Positions 49,735 through 59,191 of a stretch of 64,000 nucleotides of DNA are shown here, piece by piece. Both the position numbers and the translations under genes were made by a program. The stretch covers positions 1 to 64,000 of the forward strand of contig NZ_JAOQJU010000001.1 in NCBI RefSeq assembly GCF_025567385.1, written 5' to 3'. The notes under the pieces were generated by a model. The model did not search any database, had not been told where the DNA came from, and saw only the letters and a program-made list of their open reading frames with translations. The stretch comes from Claveliimonas acetigenes. GTDB lineage: Bacteria; Bacillota; Clostridia; Lachnospirales; Lachnospiraceae. The first letter of the stretch is position 1, and each line of letters begins with the position of its first letter.

Positions 49735-52395
49735 ATGAGCCAGAATATGGAAACCACTTACAATCCGAAAGCGATTGAACCGAAGCTTTATGAAAAATGG
49801 TGTAAGAATAAGTATTTTCATGCGGAAGTAGACAGAGACAGGAAGCCATTTACTATTGTGATGCCGCCGCCGAATATTACCGGTAAGCTCCATATGGGGC
49901 ATGCGCTGGACAATACATTGCAGGATATTCTAATCCGTTACAAAAGGATGCAGGGATACAATGCCCTTTGGGTTCCGGGGACTGACCATGCGGCAATTTC
50001 TACAGAGGTCAAGGTTACGAACCAGTTAAAAGAAGAAGGGATTGACAAGAAAGAGATCGGCAGGGAGAAATTCCTTGAGAGAACCTGGCAGTGGAAGGAA
50101 GAGTACGGCGGAACCATTAAATCTCAGCTTAAGAAGCTGGGAATATCCTGTGACTGGGACAGAGAGCGTTTCACCATGGACGAGGGATGCTCAAAAGCAG
50201 TAGAAGAAGTATTCATTAAATTGTACGAAGAAGGATATATTTACAAGGGTTCCAGAATCATCAACTGGTGTCCGGTATGTAAGACGTCTCTCTCTGACGC
50301 GGAAGTTGAACATGAAGAACAGGACGGATATTTCTGGCATATTAAGTACCCGATTGTTGGGACGGATGATTATCTGGAGATCGCGACGACCCGTCCGGAA
50401 ACCATGCTTGGAGATACGGCAATCGCCGTACACCCGGATGACGAGAGATATAAAGCGATTGTAGGAAAGACCTGTAAGCTGCCGCTGACAGACAGGGAGA
50501 TTCCGATTGTCGCAGATTACTATGTAGACAAGGAATTTGGAACCGGAGCGGTTAAGATTACACCGGCGCACGATCCCAATGACTTTGAGGTAGGAAAGCG
50601 GCATAATCTTCCTGAAATCAATATTATGAATGATGATGCGACGATTAACGCACAGTATGGCGGTAAATATGCGGGAATGGACCGCTATGAGGCAAGAGAG
50701 GCCATGGTGAAAGATCTAAAGGAGCAGGGATATCTGGTAAAGGTAGTTCCCCATTCCCACAATGTGGGTACACATGACCGCTGCCACACGACAGTTGAAC
50801 CGCTGGTTAAGCAGCAGTGGTTTGTGAAGATGGAAGAGCTTGCGAAGCCTGCAATCAATGCCATTAAGACGGGAGAGCTGAAATTTGTCCCGGAGCGTTT
50901 TGACAAGATTTATCTTCATTGGTTAGAGAATATCCGCGACTGGTGTATTTCCAGGCAGATCTGGTGGGGACACAGGATTCCGGCGTACTATTGTGATGCG
51001 TGCGGCGAGGTAGTTGTGGCAAGACAGATGCCGGAGGTATGTCCGAAGTGCGGCTGTAAACATTTTACACAGGATGAGGATACTCTGGATACATGGTTCA
51101 GTTCAGCACTGTGGCCGTTCTCTACACTGGGATGGCCGGAGAAGACGGAAGATTTGGATTATTTCTATCCGACGGATGTGCTGGTAACCGGATATGATAT
51201 TATTTTCTTCTGGGTAATCCGTATGGTATTCTCCGGATATGCCCATACAGGAAAATCACCGTTCCATACCGTATTTATCCATGGACTGGTGAGAGATTCT
51301 CAGGGACGCAAGATGAGCAAGTCTCTTGGAAATGGAATCGATCCGCTGGAGATTATTGACAAATACGGCGCAGACGCCCTGCGTATGACGCTGGTAACAG
51401 GAAACGCGCCGGGAAATGACATGCGGTTTTATAATGAACGAGTTGAGGCAAGCCGGAATTTTGCTAATAAGGTATGGAATGCTTCCCGCTTCATTATGAT
51501 GAATATAGAAGGCAGGGAAATCACAGAGCCGAAGGATGTAAACGCTCGTCCGGGGGATTGCTGGATCATGTCCAGATGCAACAATCTGGTGAAAGACGTA
51601 ACGGAGAACATGGACAAGTTTGAACTTGGAATTGCGCTTCAGAAGGTATATGACTTTATTTGGGATGAATTCTGTGACTGGTATATTGAGCTGGCGAAGT
51701 ACCGTATCTATCACGCTGAGGAAGACGCAGAGGCGGCGAATGATGCTATGTGGACGTTGCGGGAAGTTCTGAAAAAGGCGCTGAAGCTTTTGCATCCTTT
51801 CATGCCGTTTGTGTCCGAGGAGATTTACAGTAACCTTTGTCCGGAAGAAGCGTCGCTTATGATGTCGGAATGGCCGGTATATGATGAGAGCTGGAGCTTT
51901 CCGGAGGCAGAAAATATTGCGGAGCATTTCAAGGCAATTGTAAAGGGCGTCCGCAATGTCCGCGCAGAGATGAATGTGCCGAATTCCAGAAAGGCAAAGG
52001 TCTACGTGGTATGTGAAGACCAGACACTGTGTGCTGGATTTGAAGCTTTAAAGCAGTCTGCGATTATGATGGCTGCGGCAAATGACTTCTTAATCCAGCA
52101 GGATAAGACAGGAATTGCTGATGATGCGGTGTCTGTTGTAGTTCCGGATGCTACGGTATATGTACCGTTAGAGGAACTGATTGATTTTGAGCAGGAAATG
52201 GAACGGCTTCGTAAAGAAGAGAGCAGGCTTACAAAGGAAATTGCCCGTTCCAATGGAATGCTGAATAATGAGAAGTTTGTAAGCAAAGCACCGGCGGCTA
52301 AGGTGCAGGAAGAAAAAGATAAACTGGAGAAATACCAGCAGATGATGGATCAGGTTAAAGAGAGGCTTGAGGGATTAAAAGCAAAGATGTCATAG
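49735..52395 (+). CDS. valS: Valyl-tRNA synthetase
   Basis: The 886-residue class I synthetase has the HIGH box in PPPNITGKLHMGHAL (44-58), the CP1 editing domain (TTRPETMLGD), the KMSKS box in GRKMSKSLGNG (about 522-532), an anticodon-binding helical domain and a C-terminal coiled coil (about 810-880) typical of ValRS. It is controlled by the T-box leader. GAGGAGAG precedes the start. Confidence 0.97.
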   Translation: MSQNMETTYNPKAIEPKLYEKWCKNKYFHAEVDRDRKPFTIVMPPPNITGKLHMGHALDNTLQDILIRYKRMQGYNALWVPGTDHAAISTEVKVTNQLKEEGIDKKEIGREKFLERTWQWKEEYGGTIKSQLKKLGISCDWDRERFTMDEGCSKAVEEVFIKLYEEGYIYKGSRIINWCPVCKTSLSDAEVEHEEQDGYFWHIKYPIVGTDDYLEIATTRPETMLGDTAIAVHPDDERYKAIVGKTCKLPLTDREIPIVADYYVDKEFGTGAVKITPAHDPNDFEVGKRHNLPEINIMNDDATINAQYGGKYAGMDRYEAREAMVKDLKEQGYLVKVVPHSHNVGTHDRCHTTVEPLVKQQWFVKMEELAKPAINAIKTGELKFVPERFDKIYLHWLENIRDWCISRQIWWGHRIPAYYCDACGEVVVARQMPEVCPKCGCKHFTQDEDTLDTWFSSALWPFSTLGWPEKTEDLDYFYPTDVLVTGYDIIFFWVIRMVFSGYAHTGKSPFHTVFIHGLVRDSQGRKMSKSLGNGIDPLEIIDKYGADALRMTLVTGNAPGNDMRFYNERVEASRNFANKVWNASRFIMMNIEGREITEPKDVNARPGDCWIMSRCNNLVKDVTENMDKFELGIALQKVYDFIWDEFCDWYIELAKYRIYHAEEDAEAANDAMWTLREVLKKALKLLHPFMPFVSEEIYSNLCPEEASLMMSEWPVYDESWSFPEAENIAEHFKAIVKGVRNVRAEMNVPNSRKAKVYVVCEDQTLCAGFEALKQSAIMMAAANDFLIQQDKTGIADDAVSVVVPDATVYVPLEELIDFEQEMERLRKEESRLTKEIARSNGMLNNEKFVSKAPAAKVQEEKDKLEKYQQMMDQVKERLEGLKAKMS

Positions 52396-52402
52396 AAAAC
52401 AC

Positions 52403-52422
52403 AGGGGACGCATTTGTCCCCT
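52403..52422 (+). other. Hairpin between valS and sulfatase gene
   Basis: AGGGGAC and GTCCCCT form a 7-bp stem with a 6-base loop. No T-run follows, so it is more likely an RNA-processing or stability element than a terminator. Confidence 0.5.
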
Positions 52423-52444
52423 CATGTGGAAACAAGGGGATGCT

Positions 52445-54658
52445 ATGAAGAAGATTCATTTCAAAAAGCCGGATGTTAAAGGAACTGTAAAAAAAATAAA
52501 GCATTTGAAGCGAGAAGATATAAAGGCGTGGTGGAAGGCAAAAGGCGAGAGACGGGAGCGGATACTGAATGAGCGGCGCAACAGTGCGTTTGCGAAGAAG
52601 ATGAAGCCTGTCTATGCATTTATGAACCGTTTTTCCCTCCTGTTTCATGCCTTGCTTGCCTGCATGATTAACTTCGCCATAGAAGGTATTTCCAGGCGTT
52701 CTCTGTTTGAGGCATGGGATTACATGACAGAGACGCCGCTGGTATTTTTATACAATGCGTTCATGATATTTATGACGTTTTCTATTGTATATCTGTTCAG
52801 AAGGCGAGTTTTTGTCAGGATTATCATCAGTGTGCTCTGGATGGTTCTTGGCGTATGCAACGGCTATATGCTGTTGAAGCGTGTCACGCCCTTTAATGCA
52901 CAGGATTTGAAGGTGGCGACGGATGCAGTTTCTTTGATTAACAATTATTTCAATCCCTTTGAGCTGGTGATACTTTCTGTGGGGATTGTGGCAGTCGTGG
53001 TCTGGGTAATCTCCATGTGGCGGCGGGGAGGACAGTATGAAGGCAAACTTCACAGAGTTGTGGCACTGATTGGTGTTTTTGTATGCTTCGGTATCTATTC
53101 TGTTCTAACAACCGCGGCGCTGGACAAACGGGTGATTTCCAATTATTTTGGAAATATTGCCTTTGCTTATGAGGATTATGGGCTTCCCTATTGTTTCATG
53201 GCAAGCCTGTTCAATACAGGGATTGATGAGCCGAATGATTACAGTGAGGAAACCATGGCTGAAATCAGTAACAATGGCGAGATTACCAAGACGGAAACCA
53301 GTCTTACCCAGGAGGAAATGCCGAACATTATTTTTATTCAGCTGGAATCTTATTTTGATGTGGAAGAGGCAGAATTTTTTACCACTTCGGAAGATGCATG
53401 CCCGAATCTTCACAAGATGTATGAGAATTTTTCCAGTGGTTACTTTAAAGTACCATCGGTAGGAGCCGGAACGGCCAATACAGAATTTGAAGTGCTGACA
53501 GGGATGAATCTGCGGTACTTCGGACCGGGTGAGTATCCTTTTAAAACTTATGTGAAGGAGAAACCGTGCGAGAGTGTGGCGACGGCGCTGTCTGCGCTGG
53601 GCTACGGCACCCATGGGCTGCACAACAACGGCGGTAATTTCTACAGCCGTGCCAGGGTCTATAACAATATGGGCTTTGATACATTTACAAGCAAAGAATT
53701 TATGAATATCCTTCAGACTACGGAGAATGGATGGGCGAAGGACGATATTCTGATAGAGCATATTCTGGAGGCGATGGACACCACAGAGCAGCAGGATCTG
53801 GTAGTGGGAATCAGTGTCCAGGGACACGGAGATTATCCGGAGGAACAGGTGATTGAGAATCCGAAAATCAAAGTGCAGGGAATTGAAGATGAAGCGTTGA
53901 AAAATAAATGGGAGTATTACGTAAATCAAGTGTATGAGATGGACGCATTTGCCGGAAAGCTTGTACAGGCGATTGAGGACAGGGGAGAGCCGACTGTCAT
54001 CGTGTTCTATGGCGATCACCTTCCTACGATGGGGCTGAAGGCAGAGGATCTTAAGAGCCGCTATCTCTATAATACCAATTATGTGATCTGGGATAATATC
54101 GGACTGCCTAAGGAAGACGGCAATATTCCGGCCTATCAGATTGTGGCAGAGGTGTTTGACCGTCTGGGTATTCATTCCGGTACGGTATTTAATTATCATC
54201 AGGAAAGGAATCAGACGAAGAATTATCTGTCGGATCTGGAGCTTCTGCAGTATGATATTCTCTACGGTGAGCAGTATGTATATGACGGGGAGCCGCCGAT
54301 TACAGAGGGGCATATGCAGATGGGGGTTAAGGATGTTACTTTGTCGGAAATTGTTTCTCATCTGGATGGAGGGTATAGCCTTTATGGAGAGAATTTTACA
54401 AAATCCAGTAAAGTGTATGTAAATGGCGAGAAGCAAAAGGGAATAAAGTTCCTGAATAATACCAGGATTGAGCTGCCGGAGACAACGCTGGAGGATGGAG
54501 ACGTGATTACCGTCAGTCAGGTAGGCTCAAGCAACACCATATTCAGGACTTCATCGGAGTATATTTATGAAGACGGGAAGCTTACGGAAGTTCCCGGCAC
54601 AGGAACCGGAAAGGAAGGGGTATCCTGGGTAGAAGCAACGAAAGAGGATGAAGAATAG
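52445..54658 (+). CDS. LTA-synthase-family sulfatase
   Basis: The 737-residue protein has a basic N-terminal tail, about five membrane helices (about 55-230) and an extracellular sulfatase-type domain. NIIFIQLESYFD holds the metal Glu, GAGTANTEFEVLTG the Thr nucleophile, LHNNGGNFYSR and VFYGDHLPTMG the other metal ligands. It resembles lipoteichoic acid synthases, which polymerise glycerol phosphate from phosphatidylglycerol. A further C-terminal beta domain (about 600-737) is unusual for LtaS. It lies between valS and folC. Confidence 0.88.
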   Translation: MKKIHFKKPDVKGTVKKIKHLKREDIKAWWKAKGERRERILNERRNSAFAKKMKPVYAFMNRFSLLFHALLACMINFAIEGISRRSLFEAWDYMTETPLVFLYNAFMIFMTFSIVYLFRRRVFVRIIISVLWMVLGVCNGYMLLKRVTPFNAQDLKVATDAVSLINNYFNPFELVILSVGIVAVVVWVISMWRRGGQYEGKLHRVVALIGVFVCFGIYSVLTTAALDKRVISNYFGNIAFAYEDYGLPYCFMASLFNTGIDEPNDYSEETMAEISNNGEITKTETSLTQEEMPNIIFIQLESYFDVEEAEFFTTSEDACPNLHKMYENFSSGYFKVPSVGAGTANTEFEVLTGMNLRYFGPGEYPFKTYVKEKPCESVATALSALGYGTHGLHNNGGNFYSRARVYNNMGFDTFTSKEFMNILQTTENGWAKDDILIEHILEAMDTTEQQDLVVGISVQGHGDYPEEQVIENPKIKVQGIEDEALKNKWEYYVNQVYEMDAFAGKLVQAIEDRGEPTVIVFYGDHLPTMGLKAEDLKSRYLYNTNYVIWDNIGLPKEDGNIPAYQIVAEVFDRLGIHSGTVFNYHQERNQTKNYLSDLELLQYDILYGEQYVYDGEPPITEGHMQMGVKDVTLSEIVSHLDGGYSLYGENFTKSSKVYVNGEKQKGIKFLNNTRIELPETTLEDGDVITVSQVGSSNTIFRTSSEYIYEDGKLTEVPGTGTGKEGVSWVEATKEDEE

Positions 54659-54663
54659 CAGCG

Positions 54664-56019
54664 ATGAATTATCAGGAAGCAGTTGATTATATAGAAGAGA
54701 TTCCAAAGTTTACGAAAAAGCATACTCTTTCACATACAGCAGAATTCTTAAGAAGACTGGGAAATCCACAGACAGGGCAGAAAATCATCCATGTGGCGGG
54801 AACCAATGGAAAAGGCTCTGTCTGTGCCTATATGCAGGCGATTTTGCTGGCGGAAGGGAAACACGTGGGATTTTTTACATCTCCCCATCTGGTTTCTATT
54901 AATGAGCGGATAAGGATAGATAATAAGCAGATAGATGATGAGACATTTCTGAAAGCATTTCTGCGCGTGAAAGCAGTGACAGATCAGATGGAAGCGGAGG
55001 AAATCGCCCATCCGTCTTATTTTGAATTTCTGTTTGGTATGGGGATGACGGTATTTGCCGGAAAGAAACCGGATTATATTATTCTTGAAACCGGACTTGG
55101 CGGAAGGCTGGATGCTACGAATGCCGTCGAAAATCCGGCGCTTACCATTATTACTTCTATCAGTCTGGATCATACCAGGTATCTGGGCAATACAATCAGA
55201 GAAATTGCAGCGGAGAAGGCGGGAATCCTGAAAAAAGGGATTCCTGTTATCTGTGACGCGGGAAATGAAGAGGCGCTTGCAGTAATCAGAAACCGGGCGG
55301 AATCACTTTCGTCGGAGTGTAGAGAAATCTCGAAAAATGCGTTCAAAATCATTGAAATTACGGACAAACATATTGCTTTTTTCAGAAGAAGTGCGTATGA
55401 TGATAGTATTCCGTGGAGGCTTAGGGGCTGCGGTTTGTATCAGGCGATGAATGCGTCTATTGCCATTGCGGCGATGGAATATTTATTGTTAGAAGGAGAG
55501 AGGGCAGCCGGAGACACAGATAGGGAGAGCTATTATTCCAGATGGCGGGCAGCACTTTCGGCTGTCACCTGGGAATGCCGTATGGAAGAGGTCCTTCCGG
55601 GTGTTTTTATTGATGGAGCTCATAATCCCGGGGCAGTCGAAGCTTTTGTGGAAAGCGTGCGTGCGGTGGAGACAGCTGCATGCCCGAAGAGCGAAAAGGG
55701 AGAACTTCCGGTAATCCTTTTTTCGGCGGTGGAAGATAAAGAATATGAGCAGATGATTGCATATCTGTGCAGGCATTTGAAAGTAAAGACATTTGTAATT
55801 ACGGAAGTAGAAGACAGAAGGAAGGTTCCGGCGGACAAGCTGGGACGGATTTTCAGAAAATATACAGAAGAAAGCGTCTTGGTGAGAGCGGACAGAAAGG
55901 AAGCTTTCCGGGAGGCGTTAAGCCGGAAGGAACCTGGTGGGAAGGTGTACTGCCTGGGGTCGCTTTATCTGGCGGGAGCAATAAAAGAAGAATTGGACGG
56001 GAGGAAGACCGTATGTTAG
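54664..56019 (+). CDS. folC: Folylpolyglutamate/dihydrofolate synthase
   Basis: The 451-residue Mur-ligase-like enzyme has the P-loop AGTNGKGSV (45-53), FFTSPHLVSINERIRID, LETGLGGRLDATN, SISLDHTRYLGNT and IDGAHNPGAVE. It adds glutamate to folates. It starts five bases after the sulfatase gene. valS-folC pairing is common in Firmicutes, here with one gene between. Confidence 0.95.
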   Translation: MNYQEAVDYIEEIPKFTKKHTLSHTAEFLRRLGNPQTGQKIIHVAGTNGKGSVCAYMQAILLAEGKHVGFFTSPHLVSINERIRIDNKQIDDETFLKAFLRVKAVTDQMEAEEIAHPSYFEFLFGMGMTVFAGKKPDYIILETGLGGRLDATNAVENPALTIITSISLDHTRYLGNTIREIAAEKAGILKKGIPVICDAGNEEALAVIRNRAESLSSECREISKNAFKIIEITDKHIAFFRRSAYDDSIPWRLRGCGLYQAMNASIAIAAMEYLLLEGERAAGDTDRESYYSRWRAALSAVTWECRMEEVLPGVFIDGAHNPGAVEAFVESVRAVETAACPKSEKGELPVILFSAVEDKEYEQMIAYLCRHLKVKTFVITEVEDRRKVPADKLGRIFRKYTEESVLVRADRKEAFREALSRKEPGGKVYCLGSLYLAGAIKEELDGRKTVC

Positions 56020-56150
56020 ATTATGAAGAAGAACTGAAGAAATTCCAGCCAAGCCTGGAAGTGCAGGACATAGAGGAAGCCGTATATCAGGAAGATCTGA
56101 CGGATATGTCAGATATCCTGCGGGAAATGATTGAACAGACGAACAAGTAG
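56013..56150 (+). CDS. 45-residue acidic protein, unknown
   Basis: The ATG overlaps the folC stop (ATGTTAG) and has GGGAGGAAG eight bases upstream. The product is strongly acidic and helical, starting MLDYEEELKKFQPS and ending MIEQTNK. No membrane segment or Cys. Coupled translation and a good ribosome site argue that it is real. I do not recognise a family. Confidence 0.7.
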   Translation: MLDYEEELKKFQPSLEVQDIEEAVYQEDLTDMSDILREMIEQTNK

Positions 56151-56176
56151 ATTTTAAGGAAAGATACGAGGAGCAT

Positions 56177-57538
56177 ATGGAGTATACACAAAAACTGGTG
56201 TACCAGTCGAATTACTGGTATAATGACGGGCTTAAACGGGCAAAGATAAGAGACATGTCCGGAGCGGCAGCCTCCTTGAAGAAAAGTCTGCAATATAACA
56301 GAGAAAATACTGCGGCAAGGAATCTTCTTGGTCTGGTATATTATGGGCGGGGAGAGATAGGAGAAGCTCTGGTGGAGTGGATTCTCAGCAAGAATTTTCA
56401 GTCTCATGATAATATTGCCAATTATTATATACAGAAGGTACAGGGAGATCCGGAAGGGCTGGCAGCGGTAAACCAGGCAATCCGTAAGTATAATCAGAGC
56501 CTGGAATATTGTGGGCAGGAAGGGGAAGACCTTGCCATTATCCAACTGAAGAAAGCGATTCAGTCTCATCCGTCTTTTTTGAAGGCATATCAGCTGCTGG
56601 CGCTGCTTTATATGAAGACGGAGCAGTATTCAAAGGCGAGACAGACTCTAAGGAGCGCCCACAAGCTGGACACAACCAATGATATCACGCTCCGTTATAT
56701 GCATGAGATGAAGCAACTGCGCAAGAAGGGAAATGCGCATCCAAGAAAAGAGGAGAAGTCCCAGGCAGTATCCTATCAGGTGGGCAATGATACTGTGATT
56801 CAGCCGGTGGCTGCAGGGATTAAGGGTCATGCGGGGCTGATGACGATTGTGAATATCTTGATTGGTCTTGTGGTTGGAATTGCGGTTATGTGGTTTATGG
56901 TAATGCCTGCTGTTACCAGATCCAATAATGAAAAGACAAATCAGCAGGTAGTGGAATTTAGCGACCGGATTGCTACCCAGGAGGCGCAGATCAGTGCCTT
57001 GAAGAAAGAATTGGAAGAATACCGTTCTAACGGGGAGGCGGCAGAGGCGGCACAGCAGACGGCGGAATCCACTCAGGAGAGCTATGAGATTGTTATGAGC
57101 ATTTATAACAGTTACACGGAAGGGGATATGACGGATGAGGCGATGGTAACGGAGCTTTTGAAGGTAAATCCTGATGCACTGGGAATTGCGGGAAGGGAAC
57201 AGTATGATTCCATGACCGGAGAACTGTATGACCGCTATGGCTCGGTGTTGTATGAGAGTGCCAGAGAGAATTATGATCTGGCTAATTATACGGAGGCGAT
57301 TACCAGCCTGACTACTTTGATGCAGATGAATTCCGGTTATCAGAACGGCTATGCGATGCTTCTTCTGGCACAGTGCTATGAGGCAAGCGGAGACAGTGAG
57401 AATGCTAATGTCTGGTATACAAACCTTGACCAGAATTTCCCGGGAGTGAAGGAAGAGGCAGCGCAGAACGCGCAGGAGAGTGCAGATTACAGCGAAGATG
57501 ACGGTTATTATGATGAATATTCGGAAGACTATGAATAG
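56177..57538 (+). CDS. TPR-repeat membrane protein
   Basis: The 453-residue protein has N-terminal tetratricopeptide repeats (about 15-60 and 115-185), a single membrane helix (about 222-245), then an outside part with a coiled coil (about 255-295), another TPR region (about 350-430) and an acidic, Tyr-rich tail (YYDEYSEDYE). It probably forms a scaffold across the membrane. It ends the valS transcript at a terminator and precedes the sporulation operon. Function unknown. Confidence 0.78.
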   Translation: MEYTQKLVYQSNYWYNDGLKRAKIRDMSGAAASLKKSLQYNRENTAARNLLGLVYYGRGEIGEALVEWILSKNFQSHDNIANYYIQKVQGDPEGLAAVNQAIRKYNQSLEYCGQEGEDLAIIQLKKAIQSHPSFLKAYQLLALLYMKTEQYSKARQTLRSAHKLDTTNDITLRYMHEMKQLRKKGNAHPRKEEKSQAVSYQVGNDTVIQPVAAGIKGHAGLMTIVNILIGLVVGIAVMWFMVMPAVTRSNNEKTNQQVVEFSDRIATQEAQISALKKELEEYRSNGEAAEAAQQTAESTQESYEIVMSIYNSYTEGDMTDEAMVTELLKVNPDALGIAGREQYDSMTGELYDRYGSVLYESARENYDLANYTEAITSLTTLMQMNSGYQNGYAMLLLAQCYEASGDSENANVWYTNLDQNFPGVKEEAAQNAQESADYSEDDGYYDEYSEDYE

Positions 57539-57558
57539 AAAGACAGATACGAAAGAAG

Positions 57559-57590
57559 AGATATGCAGGTAACTGCATATCTTTTGTTTT
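57559..57590 (+). terminator. Terminator before spoIIA operon
   Basis: AGATATGCAG and CTGCATATCT form a perfect 10-bp stem with a GTAA loop, followed by TTTGTTTT. Confidence 0.88.
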
Positions 57591-57618
57591 ATAATAAGGG
57601 GAAACGAGGAGGAGTTTT

Positions 57619-57930
57619 ATGAAATATGAAGTGCAGGAGAACTGTCTGACTATTTTTCTGCCCAGCGATCTGGATCATCACAATGCAGAAGAAATCAAGA
57701 AAGAGGCGGACCATCTGGTAGACCGGAACCATATTCGTTATATTATTTTTGATTTTGCCGAGACGAATTTTATGGACAGTTCGGGAATTGGTGTGATAAT
57801 GGGGCGTTATAAGAAGATTTATATGTTGGGGGGAGAAGTCTGGGCCGCTCATACCAGCGAGCGGATGAAGAAAATATTGACGATGTCGGGAGTTACGAAA
57901 ATTATGAAGATCTATGAGGAGGAAAAATAG
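57619..57930 (+). CDS. spoIIAA: Anti-sigma F factor antagonist
   Basis: The 103-residue STAS protein has the phosphorylation site in MDSSGIGVIMGRYK (Ser55). Unphosphorylated SpoIIAA releases sigma F from SpoIIAB in the forespore. AGGAGGAG precedes the start, and spoIIAB follows one base after the stop. A sigma-H promoter is expected upstream but was not convincing by eye. Confidence 0.96.
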   Translation: MKYEVQENCLTIFLPSDLDHHNAEEIKKEADHLVDRNHIRYIIFDFAETNFMDSSGIGVIMGRYKKIYMLGGEVWAAHTSERMKKILTMSGVTKIMKIYEEEK

Positions 57931-57931
57931 G

Positions 57932-58390
57932 ATGGAACAGATTGCGAATGAAATGGAATTGATATTTGACAGCAGGTCTTCTAATGAGGCCTTTGCCAGA
58001 GTGACAGTAGCTTCTTTTATGACGCAGCTCAATCCGACGCTGGAGGAGGTATCGGATGTAAAAACAGCCGTTTCAGAGGCGGTTACCAATGCGATTATTC
58101 ATGGATACGAGAATGAATTACATAAAATCTATATCCGGGCGTGGATTCAGGGAAAGGATCTGTATCTGGAAATCAAAGATAAGGGCGTAGGAATTCCTGA
58201 TATTAAGAAAGCGATGGAACCTCTTTTTACAACCAGACCGGAAATGGAGCGCTCAGGAATGGGGTTTTCTTTTATGGAGGCATTTATGGATGAGATAGAA
58301 GTAATCTCTAAGGTGAAGGAGGGAACCACGGTAAAAATGAAGAAAACAATTGGCAAAGGACGGGGGTTATGGACCACACAATCGCTTTAA
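57932..58390 (+). CDS. spoIIAB: Anti-sigma F factor, serine kinase
   Basis: The 152-residue GHKL kinase has the N box EAVTNAIIHGYEN, the G1 box IKDKGVGIPD and the G2 region RSGMGFSFMEAFMD. It binds and holds sigma F and phosphorylates SpoIIAA. It overlaps sigF by 22 bases. Confidence 0.96.
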   Translation: MEQIANEMELIFDSRSSNEAFARVTVASFMTQLNPTLEEVSDVKTAVSEAVTNAIIHGYENELHKIYIRAWIQGKDLYLEIKDKGVGIPDIKKAMEPLFTTRPEMERSGMGFSFMEAFMDEIEVISKVKEGTTVKMKKTIGKGRGLWTTQSL

Positions 58391-59082
58391 TCAAAAAATC
58401 TCACGAAGGGGATAAAGAAGCGAGGGCACAGTTGGTGGAAGAAAATACAGGGCTGGTCTGGTGTATTGTGAAACGGTTTTATAACCGGGGAGCAGAGGCG
58501 GAAGATTTGTTTCAGATTGGGAGCATTGGGCTTTTGAAGGCAATTGATAAATTCGATTTGTCCTACGATGTGAAGTTCTCGACCTATGCAGTTCCCATGA
58601 TTTCGGGAGAGATTAAGCGGTTCCTTCGGGATGATGGAATGATTAAGGTTAGCCGATCGCTAAAGGAGCTTGCCTGCAAAGCATTCAGCTGTCAGGAGGG
58701 GCTGAGAAGGAAGCTTGGCAGGGAACCGCTGCTTGCAGAGATTGCGGCGGAACTTAAGGTGGATAAGGAAGAACTGGCGGCAGCGATGGAAGCGAGTGCA
58801 GAAGTGGAATCCTTGCATAAAACCATTTATCAGAAGGATGGGCATGAGATTTCCCTGATGGATAAGCTGGAGGAGCAGGAGACAGGGGAAGACAAGGTGG
58901 TGGATCACATGCTTTTGTCGGAGCTTTTAAAAGCGCTTAATGGGGAAGAGAGAAAGTTGATCTATCTGCGGTATTTTGCCGGCCGGACCCAGTCGGATGT
59001 GGGGAAAATCCTGGGAGTGTCGCAGGTCCAGGTATCAAGGATGGAGAAAAAAATCCTTGGGCGGCTGCGAGAAAAATTATAA
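58369..59082 (+). CDS. sigF: RNA polymerase sigma-F factor
   Basis: The 237-residue forespore sigma factor has region 2 (LFQIGSIGLLKAIDKFD, VKFSTYAVPMISGEIKR), region 3 and the region 4 helix-turn-helix (GRTQSDVGKILGVSQVQVSRMEKKI, read here in two parts GRTQSDVGKILGVS and QVQVSRMEKKI). The spoIIAA-spoIIAB-sigF order is standard. It would direct early forespore genes, possibly including the operon that follows. Confidence 0.97.
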   Translation: MDHTIALIKKSHEGDKEARAQLVEENTGLVWCIVKRFYNRGAEAEDLFQIGSIGLLKAIDKFDLSYDVKFSTYAVPMISGEIKRFLRDDGMIKVSRSLKELACKAFSCQEGLRRKLGREPLLAEIAAELKVDKEELAAAMEASAEVESLHKTIYQKDGHEISLMDKLEEQETGEDKVVDHMLLSELLKALNGEERKLIYLRYFAGRTQSDVGKILGVSQVQVSRMEKKILGRLREKL

Positions 59083-59108
59083 ATAAAAACAGCAAAAAGC
59101 ATACCGGT

Positions 59109-59137
59109 GCATATTTTTCCGGAGATTATCCATACTA
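59109..59137 (+). promoter_or_regulatory. Forespore (sigma G/F-type) promoter
   Basis: GCATA (59109-59113) and CATACTA (59131-59137) match the GHATR and CATNHTA boxes of sigma G promoters, with a 17-base spacer (18 is usual). It lies 55 bases before the small gene that leads the spoVA operon, which is sigma G-dependent in Bacillus. Confidence 0.65.
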
Positions 59138-59191
59138 ACACAAGAATCAGGAATTCTTTTATTTATTTTAGAAGAAGGAAGGTGCATAAGG

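Noticed and set aside
53105..54436. 443-codon open frame on the minus strand
   Set aside because: It lies entirely opposite the sulfatase gene, has no ribosome site, and encodes an Ile/His/Arg-rich product typical of antisense shadow frames.
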